A stretch of 64,000 nt of DNA. It comes from Campylobacter aviculae. GTDB taxonomy: Bacteria > Campylobacterota > Campylobacteria > Campylobacterales > Campylobacteraceae. Positions 19,404 through 29,692 of the stretch are shown one piece after another (position 1 is the stretch's first letter; each line of letters starts with the position of its first letter). Both the position numbers and the translations under genes were made by a program. A model generated the notes under the pieces. The model did no database searches. It had not been told where the DNA came from and was given only the letters and a program-made list of their open reading frames with translations. Location of the stretch: NCBI RefSeq assembly GCF_005406215.1, contig NZ_NXMA01000004.1, forward strand, positions 96,214-160,213. Reading direction: 5' to 3'.

Positions 19404-20359
19404 GAGTTTTGACAGGATTACAACCTAGCGGAGATTTGCATATAGGAAATTATTTTGGTGCGATAAAACAAATGGTAGATGCACAAAATACAAGTGAAAT
19501 GTTTATATTTATTGCAAATTACCATGCTATGACCTCTTCGCAAAATGGGGAAAAATTAAAAGAAAATTCACTAAAAGCAGCTGCAGCTTTTTTAAGTCTT
19601 GGTATTGATCCTCAAAAGAGTGTGTTTTGGCTACAAAGCGATGTAAAAGAAGTTTTGGAGCTTTATTGGATTTTATCACAATTTACTCCTATGGGCTTAT
19701 TAGAAAGAGCACATAGTTATAAGGATAAAATTGCTAAAGGTTTAAGTGCTTCTCACGGACTTTTTTCTTATCCTGTTTTGATGGCAGCAGATATTTTACT
19801 TTTTGATACCCAGCTTGTTCCTGTAGGAAAAGATCAAATTCAGCATGTTGAAATTGCACGTGATATTGCTTTAAAGGTAAATAATGAGTGGGGAGAAATT
19901 TTTACTTTACCTCAAGCTAAAGTTAATGAAGATGTAGCAGTTGTTTTAGGAACGGATGGTGCTAAAATGAGTAAATCTTATAAGAATACTATAGATATTT
20001 TTAGTGATGAAAAAACCTTAAAAAAACAAATTTCATCCATTATAACTGACAGTACCCCTTTAGAAGAACCTAAAGATCCTAAAGAATGCAATGTTTTTAA
20101 AATAGCAAAGTTGTTTTTAGATGAAGAAAGAGAAAGTGATTTAAAAAGTCGCTATTTAAAAGGAGGGGAAGGTTATGGGCATTTTAAAATGTATTTAAAT
20201 GAACTTATCAATGAGTATTTTAAGGATGCGAGGCAAAAATATAAAGAATTTTTAGAAAAACCTTCGTATTTGAAAGAAATTTTAGATTTTGGTGCAAATA
20301 GAGCTAAAAATGTAGCTCAAGCAAAAATGCAAAAAATTTATGATAAAATAGGGTTATAA
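19400..20359 (+). CDS. trpS: Tryptophanyl-tRNA synthetase
   Basis: The 319-residue class I synthetase has the HIGH-type motif [13 protein letters not shown] (about 9-21) and the KMSKS loop [11 protein letters not shown] (about 193-203), with the [15 protein letters not shown] segment typical of TrpS. It charges tRNA(Trp). It lies between aroK (4-base overlap) and serS (15-base gap). Confidence 0.97.
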   Translation: MRVLTGLQPSGDLHIGNYFGAIKQMVDAQNTSEMFIFIANYHAMTSSQNGEKLKENSLKAAAAFLSLGIDPQKSVFWLQSDVKEVLELYWILSQFTPMGLLERAHSYKDKIAKGLSASHGLFSYPVLMAADILLFDTQLVPVGKDQIQHVEIARDIALKVNNEWGEIFTLPQAKVNEDVAVVLGTDGAKMSKSYKNTIDIFSDEKTLKKQISSIITDSTPLEEPKDPKECNVFKIAKLFLDEERESDLKSRYLKGGEGYGHFKMYLNELINEYFKDARQKYKEFLEKPSYLKEILDFGANRAKNVAQAKMQKIYDKIGL

Positions 20360-20374
20360 ATAAAGGAGTAAGAG

Positions 20375-21610
20375 ATGCTTGATTTAAAAAATTTACAAAA
20401 CAATTTTGATGAGGTGGCTAAAAAGCTAAAAAGTAAAAAGGTAGATGAAAATTTACTCAAGCAACTTGCTGAAATTTTTATTGAGTTAAAAAAAGAAAAA
20501 ACAGCTTTAGAGGAATTGCAAGCTTTTCAAAATAAATTCAGTAAAGAGCTTGCCAATACTCAAGATAAGGAAGACTTAAAATCAAAGCTAAGCGAAAATA
20601 AAAATAAAATTAATGAGCAAAATCAAAAAGTTGTTGTTTTAGAAAATAAGCTTGAAAGTATTGCGCATACAATTCCAAATATTCCTGATGATATTGTTCC
20701 TGTAGGTGAAGATGAAGATGAAAATGTTGAAGTAAAAAAAGTTCTTACTCCACCAAATTTTGATTTTGAACCCAAAGAGCATCACGATTTGGGTGAAAGT
20801 TTAGATTGGCTTGATTTTGTAAGAGGGGTTAAAATTTCTGAGAGTCGTTTCTGTGTACTTAAGAACGAGGGGGCTTTGTTAAGCAGAGCTTTGGTTAATT
20901 ATATGATAGATTTTAACAGAAGTCGTGGCTTTAATTTTGTCAATGTGCCTTATTTGGTTAATGGTGCTACTATGTTTGGAACAGGACAATTGCCAAAATT
21001 TAAAGATGATATGTATAAAGTAGAGGACGAGGACTTATATCTTATTTCAACTTCTGAAATTCCAGTAACCAATCTTTATAGCGGAGAAATTTTAAGTAGT
21101 GAAAGCTTACCAATAAAAATGACTTGTTATAGTGCTTGTTTTAGAAAAGAAGCCGGTAGTGCAGGACGTGATACAAGAGGAATTATTCGTCAGCATCAAT
21201 TTGAAAAGGTAGAACTTGTCAGTATAACTAAGCCTGAACAAAGCGATAGTGTGTTTAACGAAATGGTAGAATGTGCGAGTGATTTATTAAGCTCTTTAGG
21301 TTTGGCTCATAGGCATTTGATGCTTTGCACGGGAGATTTGGGTTTTAGTGCTGCAAAGACTATTGATCTTGAAGTTTGGATTCCTTCTCAAAATAAATAT
21401 CGCGAAATTAGCTCCGTTTCTAATTGTCGTGATTTTCAAGCAAGACGTGCTAAAATTCGTTATAAAAATGATCAAGGTAAAAATGAATTAGTCCATACTT
21501 TAAATGGTTCTTCATTAGCTGTAGGTAGAACTTTAGTTGCTATTATGGAAAATTATCAAGATAAAGATGGAAAAATCACCATCCCTGATGTTTTAAGAAA
21601 ATATTTTTAG
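20375..21610 (+). CDS. serS: Seryl-tRNA synthetase
   Basis: At 411 residues it shows an N-terminal long coiled-coil arm (about 27-105) for the tRNA(Ser) variable arm. The class II catalytic core has motif 2 ([20 protein letters not shown]) and motif 3 ([18 protein letters not shown]). AAGGAG precedes the ATG. It sits between trpS and the PflB-like gene, nine bases apart. Confidence 0.97.
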   Translation: MLDLKNLQNNFDEVAKKLKSKKVDENLLKQLAEIFIELKKEKTALEELQAFQNKFSKELANTQDKEDLKSKLSENKNKINEQNQKVVVLENKLESIAHTIPNIPDDIVPVGEDEDENVEVKKVLTPPNFDFEPKEHHDLGESLDWLDFVRGVKISESRFCVLKNEGALLSRALVNYMIDFNRSRGFNFVNVPYLVNGATMFGTGQLPKFKDDMYKVEDEDLYLISTSEIPVTNLYSGEILSSESLPIKMTCYSACFRKEAGSAGRDTRGIIRQHQFEKVELVSITKPEQSDSVFNEMVECASDLLSSLGLAHRHLMLCTGDLGFSAAKTIDLEVWIPSQNKYREISSVSNCRDFQARRAKIRYKNDQGKNELVHTLNGSSLAVGRTLVAIMENYQDKDGKITIPDVLRKYF

Positions 21611-21619
21611 AGACAATAA

Positions 21620-24094
21620 ATGGCCGAAAAAGAAGATATAGTATTAGAAAAATCAGAAGACGATTTAAATAGGGAAAGGCTTGATGAGAGTTTAGGAGAG
21701 TTTAAGGGGCAAGAAGGACAAGCTCCCGAAGATGAAGAATTTGTATCACTATCAGAAGAGTCTTCTGGTGAAAATAATGATACTGGTTTTAGTTTTACTC
21801 GAGAGAGTGCTCCTGAAGAAGATGCTTCATCTCCTGAAGAAGTTCAAGATGAGAATCAACTTATCCCTTGGTATAAAGATAGAAAATTTATCTCTCTTGT
21901 AGCTGCATCTTCACTTTTAATTTGTATTTTAGTATTTACTCTTTTTTATTTAATTTTTAGTGAAGGAAATATTAAACCTGATATTGTTGCCTCTAAACCT
22001 ATAGAACAACCAGAAATTGTTCCAGATGAATCTTATAAATATAATCATGATATGTCAAAAGTTGATGAAATGATACAAAAAGCTAATGCACTTTATCTTA
22101 AGGGAGAAATTAATCAGGCCTTAAAAGTTTATAAGCAAATTGCTGTTTATAACGAATCTTTATCAAATTATAACTTAGGTGTTTCTCAAATGAATGAAAA
22201 TAAATTTAAAGAAGCACTAGAAAGTTTTAAAAAGGCAATAGCAAGTGGAGAGAATCAAAGTGTATCAGCTATAAATGCTGCAGTTTGTGCTTTAAAACTT
22301 GAGGATAAGGAAAAATTTAATTATTATATCGATTTAGCACAAGTTTACCTTTCAAAAGAAGGAAAATCCAAGTTATATAATTATTATTTAGCTCTAATAG
22401 ATTATTATAAAGGATATTATCCAGAAGCTTTGCAAATGTTTCAGCGTGTTAATATTGAGCCTTATATAGATACAGCTAAATATCTGTCTGCTAAAATTTA
22501 TGCAAAAATGGATTTTGATACAAAAGCAGTTCAGCAATTAAATACACAAGAAAATTTTGAATCAAGTCTTTCTTTAGGTCTTTTATATGCTAGAATGGGT
22601 GAATATGATAAGGCCAAATCTTTTTTAAATACGGCCATGAAAATTGAAAGAGATTTTAACCAGAGTTTAGCCGCCTTAACTTTAGTGGATATAAAAACAG
22701 GTGATTATCAAGATATGTTGATGCGTTTGCAAAATATTTATAAAAATAATGATGAAAATAAATATAAAGTTTTAGATAGGTATAAAATCAAAACACGTTT
22801 AAATCAAAATTTATTTAATATTGAAATAGCACAAAGTAATTTTTCTAAGGATATACTCAAAAAAACCAAAAATCAATTCGATTTACTTTTTTATTATGCA
22901 CCTTATCAAGTGTTTGATTCTAAACAGGCATCACTTTATATAGAAAAATCTAATATTGTAGATTTTATTGACGATGGTGCAAATTCTGGGAATTATTTAG
23001 CTGTAAGCAAGGCTTTATCTTCTACTAATATTAAAATTGCTAACATTATCAATCACGCACTCAATCAGCAATTAAGACTTGCAAATGAAGAATTTCAGCA
23101 ATTGTTAAAAAATTATCCAGAACATAGTATTTTACAATATAATTTAGCTTTAACTTACGCACAAATGCAAAATTATGAGCTTGCTTATAAATATTTTTCT
23201 AGCTCCTATCATTTAAATCCTAAAAATTATTTAGCAGGTGTATTTGCTATGTTTTGCGGAAAATTAGGTGGTTATGATACAACTAAACTTTATAATGAAA
23301 TTCTTGAAAATATGAGTACTGATGATAAATCTAAAATAAATATATATAAAAGTATGTTATTTTTAGCTAATAATGATTATGTCTCTATGTTACCCTATTT
23401 GGATGAAAACAAAAAAGAAGATTCGCCTTTAAGTCTTATATTTGAAGCCATTATTGCAAAAAATAATAATCTTAATAATCAAGTGGATGTAAAAATTGCC
23501 AAATTGAGATCGCAATTACCACAAGATATTGTCGCAAATATTTTATATTTTAATTCTTTAAATTCAAATTTCAATATTAAAGAATATGCTCAAAATGCAC
23601 AAATTCATTTTAAAAATTTAAAACTTGATTACCGCAATGTTTTTGGTGGACCGAATATTACTAGAGAATTTTATGTTAGTTTGATGCATATCTCGGGACT
23701 TTTAAATTTAGAAAGAAATAAATTTAAAGAATTAATGAATACTTCGAAATTTAAAAGCGAAGGAGTGATGCAAACTTTAGCGTATCTGGATATATTTGCA
23801 CAGCAATATGAAGAATCTTACGCACTTTACAATGTCTTGATTGATGATTTAAAAATTAAAGATAGTAGAACTTTGTTTTTAGCCGCAGTAGCTGCTATAG
23901 GAGCAAATAATCCAAATTCGGCAATAGCACTCCTTCAACTTTCAAAACTTACCGATAAAAACAATAAAGAAAGTAAAGCCGCATTAGGTTTGCTTTATCA
24001 AGAAGTTCATAATTATGAGGCCGCAATATCACAATATAAAACCTTGCCTAATAATTTTAAAAGTGAATTTTTTACTTTTGATATTAAAAATTAA
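21620..24094 (+). CDS. pflB: PflB-like membrane-anchored TPR motility protein
   Basis: The 824-residue protein has an acidic cytoplasmic N-terminus (1-90), one transmembrane helix (about 93-115, SLVAASSLLICILVFTLFYL) and a long periplasmic region of tetratricopeptide-like helical pairs (for example NLGVSQMNENKFKEALESF, and YNLALTYAQMQNYELAYKYF later). Length, topology and position after serS match Cj0390/PflB of C. jejuni, which is required for flagellar rotation and, with PflA, builds the periplasmic scaffold that recruits stator units. A strong bidirectional hairpin follows the stop codon. Confidence 0.85.
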   Translation: MAEKEDIVLEKSEDDLNRERLDESLGEFKGQEGQAPEDEEFVSLSEESSGENNDTGFSFTRESAPEEDASSPEEVQDENQLIPWYKDRKFISLVAASSLLICILVFTLFYLIFSEGNIKPDIVASKPIEQPEIVPDESYKYNHDMSKVDEMIQKANALYLKGEINQALKVYKQIAVYNESLSNYNLGVSQMNENKFKEALESFKKAIASGENQSVSAINAAVCALKLEDKEKFNYYIDLAQVYLSKEGKSKLYNYYLALIDYYKGYYPEALQMFQRVNIEPYIDTAKYLSAKIYAKMDFDTKAVQQLNTQENFESSLSLGLLYARMGEYDKAKSFLNTAMKIERDFNQSLAALTLVDIKTGDYQDMLMRLQNIYKNNDENKYKVLDRYKIKTRLNQNLFNIEIAQSNFSKDILKKTKNQFDLLFYYAPYQVFDSKQASLYIEKSNIVDFIDDGANSGNYLAVSKALSSTNIKIANIINHALNQQLRLANEEFQQLLKNYPEHSILQYNLALTYAQMQNYELAYKYFSSSYHLNPKNYLAGVFAMFCGKLGGYDTTKLYNEILENMSTDDKSKINIYKSMLFLANNDYVSMLPYLDENKKEDSPLSLIFEAIIAKNNNLNNQVDVKIAKLRSQLPQDIVANILYFNSLNSNFNIKEYAQNAQIHFKNLKLDYRNVFGGPNITREFYVSLMHISGLLNLERNKFKELMNTSKFKSEGVMQTLAYLDIFAQQYEESYALYNVLIDDLKIKDSRTLFLAAVAAIGANNPNSAIALLQLSKLTDKNNKESKAALGLLYQEVHNYEAAISQYKTLPNNFKSEFFTFDIKN

Positions 24095-24123
24095 AGATGT
24101 TTGGAAAAACCAAACATCTTTAA
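24091..24123. terminator. Bidirectional hairpin terminator between pflB and the flagellar co-expressed gene
   Basis: TTAAAGATGTTTGG and its exact complement flank a loop of five A. The 14-base perfect stem includes the pflB stop codon on one side and abuts the stop of the opposing gene on the other, so it can serve both convergent genes. Confidence 0.88.
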
Positions 24124-24762
24124 TTAAGCTTGAAGATCTAAAGTTTTCCCCCCAAGTTCATCGATGCGATCAGTAACTTTTTTAATTGCTGCTTCAATTG
24201 TATCTTGGCTGATTTGAGGAAGCTTCCCACCCCACATTTTTTCTGCTTGCTCAAAACCTTTTTTCATACCCTCAAGACCTTCTTTGAGTTTATCAACATC
24301 ATTTCCAGCACCATTGATTACAAAATCAGCAATGCGATTTGCTGTATTCTCGATACCAAAAAATCCGTCTTCGCTTATAAGCTGATTTAGCTCGTCAGCG
24401 TTCATAGAAAGTGGATTTTTACCACTATAACCTAAAGATGCAAAATCAATATTTGAAAGAATGGACTTAGCGGTATTTAAATCACCTCCACCTAAAAGTT
24501 CATTAATTCCAGCTTGAGCACTACTTGTACCAAAAACAGTATTCATAGTTTGTTGCTGAAATTGAACTAGGTAAAGTTGAGTAATACCTTTTCCTCCAAG
24601 CGTGCTTAATTTTTCAAGAGTGTTTTTATCAATATCCTTACTTGAATTCGCACTTTGGACGTTTGTATCCTTCGTATTTTTTTTAGCATCTTCGTCTGCC
24701 TTTTTATTGCTAACTTGTGTTTGCGTCATGCTAGCGATATTTGAATAAGTATTCACTTGCAT
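24124..24762 (-). CDS. Flagellar co-expressed determinant-type protein (Cj0391c-like)
   Basis: The 212-residue protein has no signal peptide. It starts MQVNTYSNIASMTQTQVSN, followed by a Lys/Asp/Asn-rich disordered part (20-50) and a helical domain (55-210, with GVTQLYLVQF-like and RIADFVINGAG segments). It matches Cj0391c of C. jejuni, a gene of the sigma28 regulon grouped with the flagellar co-expressed determinants that influence colonisation rather than motility. A sigma28 promoter is visible upstream, supporting this. The N-terminal composition resembles flagellar export signals. Its biochemical role is unknown. Confidence 0.82.
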   Translation of the reverse strand: MQVNTYSNIASMTQTQVSNKKADEDAKKNTKDTNVQSANSSKDIDKNTLEKLSTLGGKGITQLYLVQFQQQTMNTVFGTSSAQAGINELLGGGDLNTAKSILSNIDFASLGYSGKNPLSMNADELNQLISEDGFFGIENTANRIADFVINGAGNDVDKLKEGLEGMKKGFEQAEKMWGGKLPQISQDTIEAAIKKVTDRIDELGGKTLDLQA

Positions 24763-24790
24763 CTTAGCTCCTTATTGTGAGGTTATTTTT

Positions 24791-24817
24791 ATATCGACTT
24801 TTTTCAATAAAATTTTA
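24791..24817 (-). promoter_or_regulatory. Sigma28 (FliA) promoter for the Cj0391c-like gene
   Basis: On the complement, TAAAATTT (24810-24817), an 11-base spacer and GTCGATAT (24791-24798) match the sigma28 consensus TAAAGTTT-N11-GCCGATAA at most positions. The -10 ends 28 bases before the ATG, with GGAG between. Confidence 0.85.
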
Positions 24818-24860
24818 TATTTTAGATAAATTTAATATTGATTATTCTATAAAAAAATTT

Positions 24861-26303
24861 TTATTTTAGATAATAAGATATTTGTTCTTTTTCTAATATT
24901 CTTATAAGATTACTTGTACCTTCAACTCCTGTTGGAAAACCTGCGGTGAGTAAATAACATTTATCTTCTTTCATAAAACCTTTTTCTACAGCTGACTTTA
25001 CGGCATCTTTTAGCAATTCTGTTAAGCCACTACTTTTATTAACTAAAATAGCAGGATTAACTCCCCAAACTATACTTAAAGAATTAAGAGTTTTTTCAGA
25101 ATGACCCACAGCTATAATTTCCATATTTGGTCGATATCTTGAGATTTTTAGTGCCGATTTACCACTGCTTGTAAGAGAAAAAATTGCACTAGCATTTAAA
25201 TCATTAGCGAGATTGGCTGAAGAGCGCATAATTTTATCCGTGTTGTCTAGATTTTCAAAATCATTAAATTTATTATAGGGATAGCGCTTTTCGGTTTCTA
25301 TAATGGTTTGACACATAATATCAACTGCATTAGCAGGATCTATACCTACAGCACTTTCTTCACTGAGCATCACTGCATCACTACCATCTAAAACAGCGTT
25401 GGCAACATCAGAAATTTCAGCTCTTGTTGCCGTTTTACTTTTTGCAAGAGAAAAAAGCATTTGAGTGGCTGTAATAACAGGTTTAGAAGCATTATTGGCT
25501 TTATAGATAATTTCTTTTTGGATATTAGGTACTCTATAATAAGGAACTTCTATGCCCAAATCTCCACGCGCAACCATAATACCATCACTCGAAGCTATAA
25601 TTTCATCTATATTTTCAACTGCATCAAATTTCTCTATTTTCGCAAAAATTGCTATTGTAGCATTATTTTTTATAAGAATTTCACGGACTTCGTCAATATC
25701 ATGGGCATTTTGTACAAAAGAAATAGCAAGAAAATCAACCCCATTTTGTATCCCCCAAAGCAAATCATCTTTGTCTTTTTGAGTGATAATATCTATATTG
25801 ATTTTAGTGTTTGGAAAATTAATACCTTTATTTGAATTCAAAAAACCATCATTTTCAATTATCGTTTCAATTTTTTCAGAATCAATTGCAGTTACTCGAG
25901 TCCGAATAGATCCATCATATAAATATATATATTCATTAAGTTTAAGCATATTTAAAATTTCACTTTGATTGATACTTATTTTGTAATGGTTTGTTGCAAT
26001 CTGCTCCCCTATAATTTTTTCGCGATAAAAATCAAGTTTATCGCCTTTTTTAAGTTCAAAAGGCGTTTTTAATTCTCCTGTGCGAATTTTAGGTCCACTG
26101 ATATCTTGTAAAATTCCTACACGAACATTGAGTTCTTTTGCTACTTTGCGTATAGTTTCAAGATTGTTTTTATGATATTCATGAGTTCCATGAGAAAAAT
26201 TTAGGCGAAAAACATTTACGCCATTAATGATCATTTGACGCAAAACTTCTTCTTTTTCGCTCGCTGGTCCAACCGTAGCTACAATCTTTGTTTTTTTTAG
26301 CAT
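24861..26303 (-). CDS. pyk: Pyruvate kinase
   Basis: The 480-residue enzyme has TKIVATVGPAS at the start, the substrate-binding FRLNFSHG, the catalytic IFAKIEKFDAVEN with the conserved Lys, the MVARGDLGIE metal site and a C-terminal allosteric domain. It converts phosphoenolpyruvate and ADP to pyruvate and ATP. Campylobacter lacks phosphofructokinase, so the enzyme works on phosphoenolpyruvate drawn from gluconeogenic precursors. It lies 30 bases downstream of mqo on the same strand. Confidence 0.96.
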   Translation of the reverse strand: MLKKTKIVATVGPASEKEEVLRQMIINGVNVFRLNFSHGTHEYHKNNLETIRKVAKELNVRVGILQDISGPKIRTGELKTPFELKKGDKLDFYREKIIGEQIATNHYKISINQSEILNMLKLNEYIYLYDGSIRTRVTAIDSEKIETIIENDGFLNSNKGINFPNTKINIDIITQKDKDDLLWGIQNGVDFLAISFVQNAHDIDEVREILIKNNATIAIFAKIEKFDAVENIDEIIASSDGIMVARGDLGIEVPYYRVPNIQKEIIYKANNASKPVITATQMLFSLAKSKTATRAEISDVANAVLDGSDAVMLSEESAVGIDPANAVDIMCQTIIETEKRYPYNKFNDFENLDNTDKIMRSSANLANDLNASAIFSLTSSGKSALKISRYRPNMEIIAVGHSEKTLNSLSIVWGVNPAILVNKSSGLTELLKDAVKSAVEKGFMKEDKCYLLTAGFPTGVEGTSNLIRILEKEQISYYLK

Positions 26304-26332
26304 AAATAAATCCTTTTTGTTTAAGTTATAAA

Positions 26333-27682
26333 TTATAATAATTCAGAAGTAAATTTATCTTCGTCAAATTTAGCCCCTAAATATTCACATATTAATTTTA
26401 CATCTCTTTCGGCATTACCCAAGCAACTTGTTGCACCTGGACTTGGTGTCATATTAAAAATAATTCCAGGAATTTCAACAATACTCGCTTCTCCTAACAT
26501 TAATTCTCCTTTTGTTTTATCAATAACTTGAGGACGCACTCCACCAAAACCTTTAGCATAATAAATATCACTTGTTTTAAGACTCGGAACTATTTTTTTG
26601 GCATCTTTGACAAATAATCTTTTATTGATAAAAGGTAGCTCAAAAAGGTAATTATAGAGTATATAATTTCTGATTGTTGAATCTTTAAACATATTTAAAG
26701 TAACTTTTAAAACTATACTATCAAATCTTAAAGCTTCAAAAAATTCAGGAACAGATTTCAAACCATGGTAACGTTCTAATTTTGGAATAACCAATGCTGT
26801 TGGTCCAAAACGAGTATTCATATTTGCCAGTAAATCAGGATCTCCGTGTAATGCAGCAAATGGTAATTTTGGATTTTGAACCATATAAACTTTACCATTA
26901 AGTAGTTTTTGCTTAGTAAGATAAAAACTGCCTGCAACAGGCCAGCATGATTTATCCATCCCTAGATTCATTTTATGAGCTAAATACAAAGAATGTGCAC
27001 CGGCATTTACAACTATAGCTTTTGCATAATATTCTTGATAGTTATTTGTTCTTACGATAAAAATATCTTCTTTTTTTTCGATATAAGTAACCTCTTGATT
27101 AAAGGCTATAAAAGTATTTTTATTTTGTAGTTGGGCTTGCTCAACTAAGCTTGTACTCATTTTCTCAAAATCAACAGTAGTAAAAACTTCTCCAGATTCA
27201 ACACCCATAGCACAGATATTTTCTGGCCTATCATTGATACCGTCTTCTCCAATAACCACTTTAGGTTCAATGTGTTTGATTTTATCTTTATCGAAAAATT
27301 TTATATAAGGATAAAGTTCTTTAAATTCCTCATAGCGATTTTTCATATAGTCACATTCTGTATCGCCAACCGCTAGAGCCATTTTTTGATGTGAAAACAT
27401 AAAACGATTTTGTGCATTTTGCAAAATTCCATATTTTATAATCATATCTGCAGTTCTTTTTACTTTTTTAGCTTTTTCTAGCGTATAATTAGTTTCTATA
27501 TCGCCACAGTGTATAGTTTGAGAATTACTTGTTCCTCTAGAGTTTAAAGTCGCGGGAGAGCTATATTTTTCTATTAAGGCAATGTTTTTGATATCTGTGT
27601 ATCTTGCAAATTCGTAAAATAAAGCAGATCCAGAAATCCCAGCCCCAATGATAAGCACATCGAATTGTTTTTGAGCCATCAT
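26333..27682 (-). CDS. mqo: Malate:quinone oxidoreductase
   Basis: This 449-residue FAD enzyme opens with the dinucleotide fold DVLIIGAGISGSALFYE and shows SNSQTIHCGDIETNY and a late GGVRPQVID and TPSPGATSCLGNAE, as in Mqo. It oxidises malate to oxaloacetate at the membrane, passing electrons to menaquinone. Two ATGs stand side by side (27682 and 27679) after AAAGGA, so the exact first residue is open. It is upstream of pyk. Confidence 0.93.
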   Translation of the reverse strand: MMAQKQFDVLIIGAGISGSALFYEFARYTDIKNIALIEKYSSPATLNSRGTSNSQTIHCGDIETNYTLEKAKKVKRTADMIIKYGILQNAQNRFMFSHQKMALAVGDTECDYMKNRYEEFKELYPYIKFFDKDKIKHIEPKVVIGEDGINDRPENICAMGVESGEVFTTVDFEKMSTSLVEQAQLQNKNTFIAFNQEVTYIEKKEDIFIVRTNNYQEYYAKAIVVNAGAHSLYLAHKMNLGMDKSCWPVAGSFYLTKQKLLNGKVYMVQNPKLPFAALHGDPDLLANMNTRFGPTALVIPKLERYHGLKSVPEFFEALRFDSIVLKVTLNMFKDSTIRNYILYNYLFELPFINKRLFVKDAKKIVPSLKTSDIYYAKGFGGVRPQVIDKTKGELMLGEASIVEIPGIIFNMTPSPGATSCLGNAERDVKLICEYLGAKFDEDKFTSELL

Positions 27683-27793
27683 TTTTCCTTTTACTTGAAA
27701 TAAAACTTACTAAATAAAAGTTTAGTCGAATTTATTTTATAAAAAGTTAAAATTTGTTAAATAATATATTTAGTGAGAATTTTTGTAACACTT

Positions 27794-28423
27794 TTAGAGT
27801 AATAAATTAGGATTTTCTTGTATAATTTTTTTCATTCCTCTAAAAATAAGAAGTTTATCATAAATCGCATTTTCAAAATAGTTTGCCAAAAATTGTCCAT
27901 CTCCACCTGTAAAATAGAGTTTTTTATTTTGCGTAGCATCTTTTATAAGCAGATAAATGCTTTTAAAAACTCCATAACTTAAAGCATCTCTTGTTTTTTG
28001 AGGAAAGGCATCAAAACTGATTTGAGTATTAAACTCATGCTTTAATCTAGGAGAAATGTGAGTATAAATTTTTCTAAAGTTAGCAATTCCAGGTAAAATA
28101 AACCCTCCTAGATGTATAGAATTTGAAACTATATCCACGGTGATAGCACTTCCAGCATCTACAATCACTCCATCTTCTATAGTATAACAAGCAGCAATAC
28201 GATCTATACCTAAGCCTTGATAAATAGTATCAAACATAAAAAAAGGTTCAAGGTTTATAAAATTTTTTTGAGATTTAAGATGATCTTTTAAGCTTTCGTT
28301 GACATTAATATAAAAGATTTTTTGTTCGCTTTTAAATTCTAAAAACTGCTGTATATTTAATGTGAAATATTTATTATTATCTAAAAAATTGGCATTAGAA
28401 TTACCAATATCACAAAGCAACAT
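27794..28423 (-). CDS. coaX: Type III pantothenate kinase
   Basis: From the ATG at 28423 the protein has 209 residues and begins MLLCDIGNSNANF, the ASKHA phosphate-1 motif of CoaX. The catalytic/Mg segment VDAGSAITVDIVS is at about 101-113, followed by LGGFILPGI and the adenosine motif YFTGGDGQFLA. It phosphorylates pantothenate, the first step to coenzyme A. An AAAAGGA site supports this ATG over an upstream TTG at 28432. It overlaps the preceding small gene by 14 bases. Confidence 0.93.
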   Translation of the reverse strand: MLLCDIGNSNANFLDNNKYFTLNIQQFLEFKSEQKIFYINVNESLKDHLKSQKNFINLEPFFMFDTIYQGLGIDRIAACYTIEDGVIVDAGSAITVDIVSNSIHLGGFILPGIANFRKIYTHISPRLKHEFNTQISFDAFPQKTRDALSYGVFKSIYLLIKDATQNKKLYFTGGDGQFLANYFENAIYDKLLIFRGMKKIIQENPNLLL

Positions 28424-28697
28424 AAATATCAAATCCTTTTTCTTTTAAATATAATTTTGCTTTGGAACAAAGTGCATTTTTGGTAAAAAAGAATTTGTGT
28501 TTTAATTTAAAATTATTTGCTAAGTTATCTAAAAATAAAGCATCTTTTGTAACAAATCTAGCTTTTCCTGTATAAACAAAGAGTAAATTCTTATTATCTG
28601 TAGCACAAAGATAAGATCTTTTGTTTGTAAAAGATTTCAAATCAAAAGATTTTAAATTTAAGTTAAATATATTCATTGCTTCATCTAATACATTCAT
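28410..28697 (-). CDS. Conserved small protein (Cj0395c-like), function unknown
   Basis: A 95-residue soluble protein with three Cys and several Lys/Phe-rich strands; no signal peptide, membrane segment or known motif. Its ends overlap both neighbours (four bases with the BamB-like gene, 14 with coaX), so it is made as part of a coupled operon. No function can be given. Confidence 0.75.
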   Translation of the reverse strand: MNVLDEAMNIFNLNLKSFDLKSFTNKRSYLCATDNKNLLFVYTGKARFVTKDALFLDNLANNFKLKHKFFFTKNALCSKAKLYLKEKGFDIYVAL

Positions 28698-29692
28698 AGT
28701 AGATCTAAAATTTTATTTCCAAAATAAAATCGACCATTTCCTATAAAAGATAATTCCTCAACAGCATCTGAAAGTTTAAATACTTTTACATCTTCTAAAT
28801 TTAAATCACATTTTATCAAATAACCTGTTTTTTCAAAAGCATATAAATAATCATTGTATATTGTTGCTTTTGTAAAGATGGCAAAATCAAATTTTCTTTC
28901 TTCTAATTTTCTTAGGTTATAATCAGTCTTTATAATATTTCCATCTTTTTCGAAAATAAAAATAGCATTGTTATTAAGCGCAATATCTTTAATATCTGCA
29001 TTTAAATAAATGGTTCGTGTTGGACTTATAACCATAACTCTCTTGGCAGTCGCAGCTATTATTTTATCATTTTTTATACTGAGATTAATAATATTATTAA
29101 AAAAATTTTCCGCAGAAACAACTATATCTTTTACAACCTTTAAGGTATTTTTAGATAAAACTATGATTTTGCCATCTAGGGTAGGATAGATTATGATATT
29201 ATCCAAAAATACAGGATTTGCAACTCGACTATCTTGTACAGGTGCAGGAGTTAAAGTCTGAGTGAATTTTATCCCTAGAGAACGATTTGCAAAAACAATA
29301 CTATTATCTGCTAATACAAGAGCCAAATCATCACCATTTAAAGCTATTCCAACTACAGCAGCATCAAATTTATAGGAATAAGTTTCATTATGATTATGAT
29401 CATAAATTTTTAAATTTCCATTATTATCAGCTTCGATAAACTCTCCATCTTGATAAGCTAAAAGAATATAGTTTTTATCAAGCTTAAAATCATTAATTAC
29501 AATATCATTTTTTAAAATAATTCCATTATTATCTAATTTAGCAGAAAATAAATTCCAATCAACGATATTTGCCTTTAAAGAATCATTATAAGATAATTCT
29601 CCATCAATATGCACAGGTTCAAAATATTGTCTTTTGGTTCCACAAGCATAAAGAAAGAATAAGCAAAATAAAATTATAAAAAAATGTTTCAT
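28694..29692 (-). CDS. Lipoprotein with beta-propeller-like repeats, possible BamB counterpart
   Basis: The 332-residue protein has a signal peptide with lipobox FLYAC (Cys at residue 16). It then shows short repeated strands of the form xxIxxAxxxGxIxxxD (about 90-330), for example NGDDLALVLADNSIVFANRS and FLDNIIIYPTLDGKIIVLSK, suggesting a PQQ/WD-like propeller. The gene before it encodes a YfgM-like single-pass protein, the same order as yfgM-bamB in enterobacteria. BamB is an accessory lipoprotein of the outer-membrane assembly machine. The assignment is an inference from fold pattern and context; NCTC 11168 calls it only a lipoprotein. Confidence 0.6.
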   Translation of the reverse strand: MKHFFIILFCLFFLYACGTKRQYFEPVHIDGELSYNDSLKANIVDWNLFSAKLDNNGIILKNDIVINDFKLDKNYILLAYQDGEFIEADNNGNLKIYDHNHNETYSYKFDAAVVGIALNGDDLALVLADNSIVFANRSLGIKFTQTLTPAPVQDSRVANPVFLDNIIIYPTLDGKIIVLSKNTLKVVKDIVVSAENFFNNIINLSIKNDKIIAATAKRVMVISPTRTIYLNADIKDIALNNNAIFIFEKDGNIIKTDYNLRKLEERKFDFAIFTKATIYNDYLYAFEKTGYLIKCDLNLEDVKVFKLSDAVEELSFIGNGRFYFGNKILDLL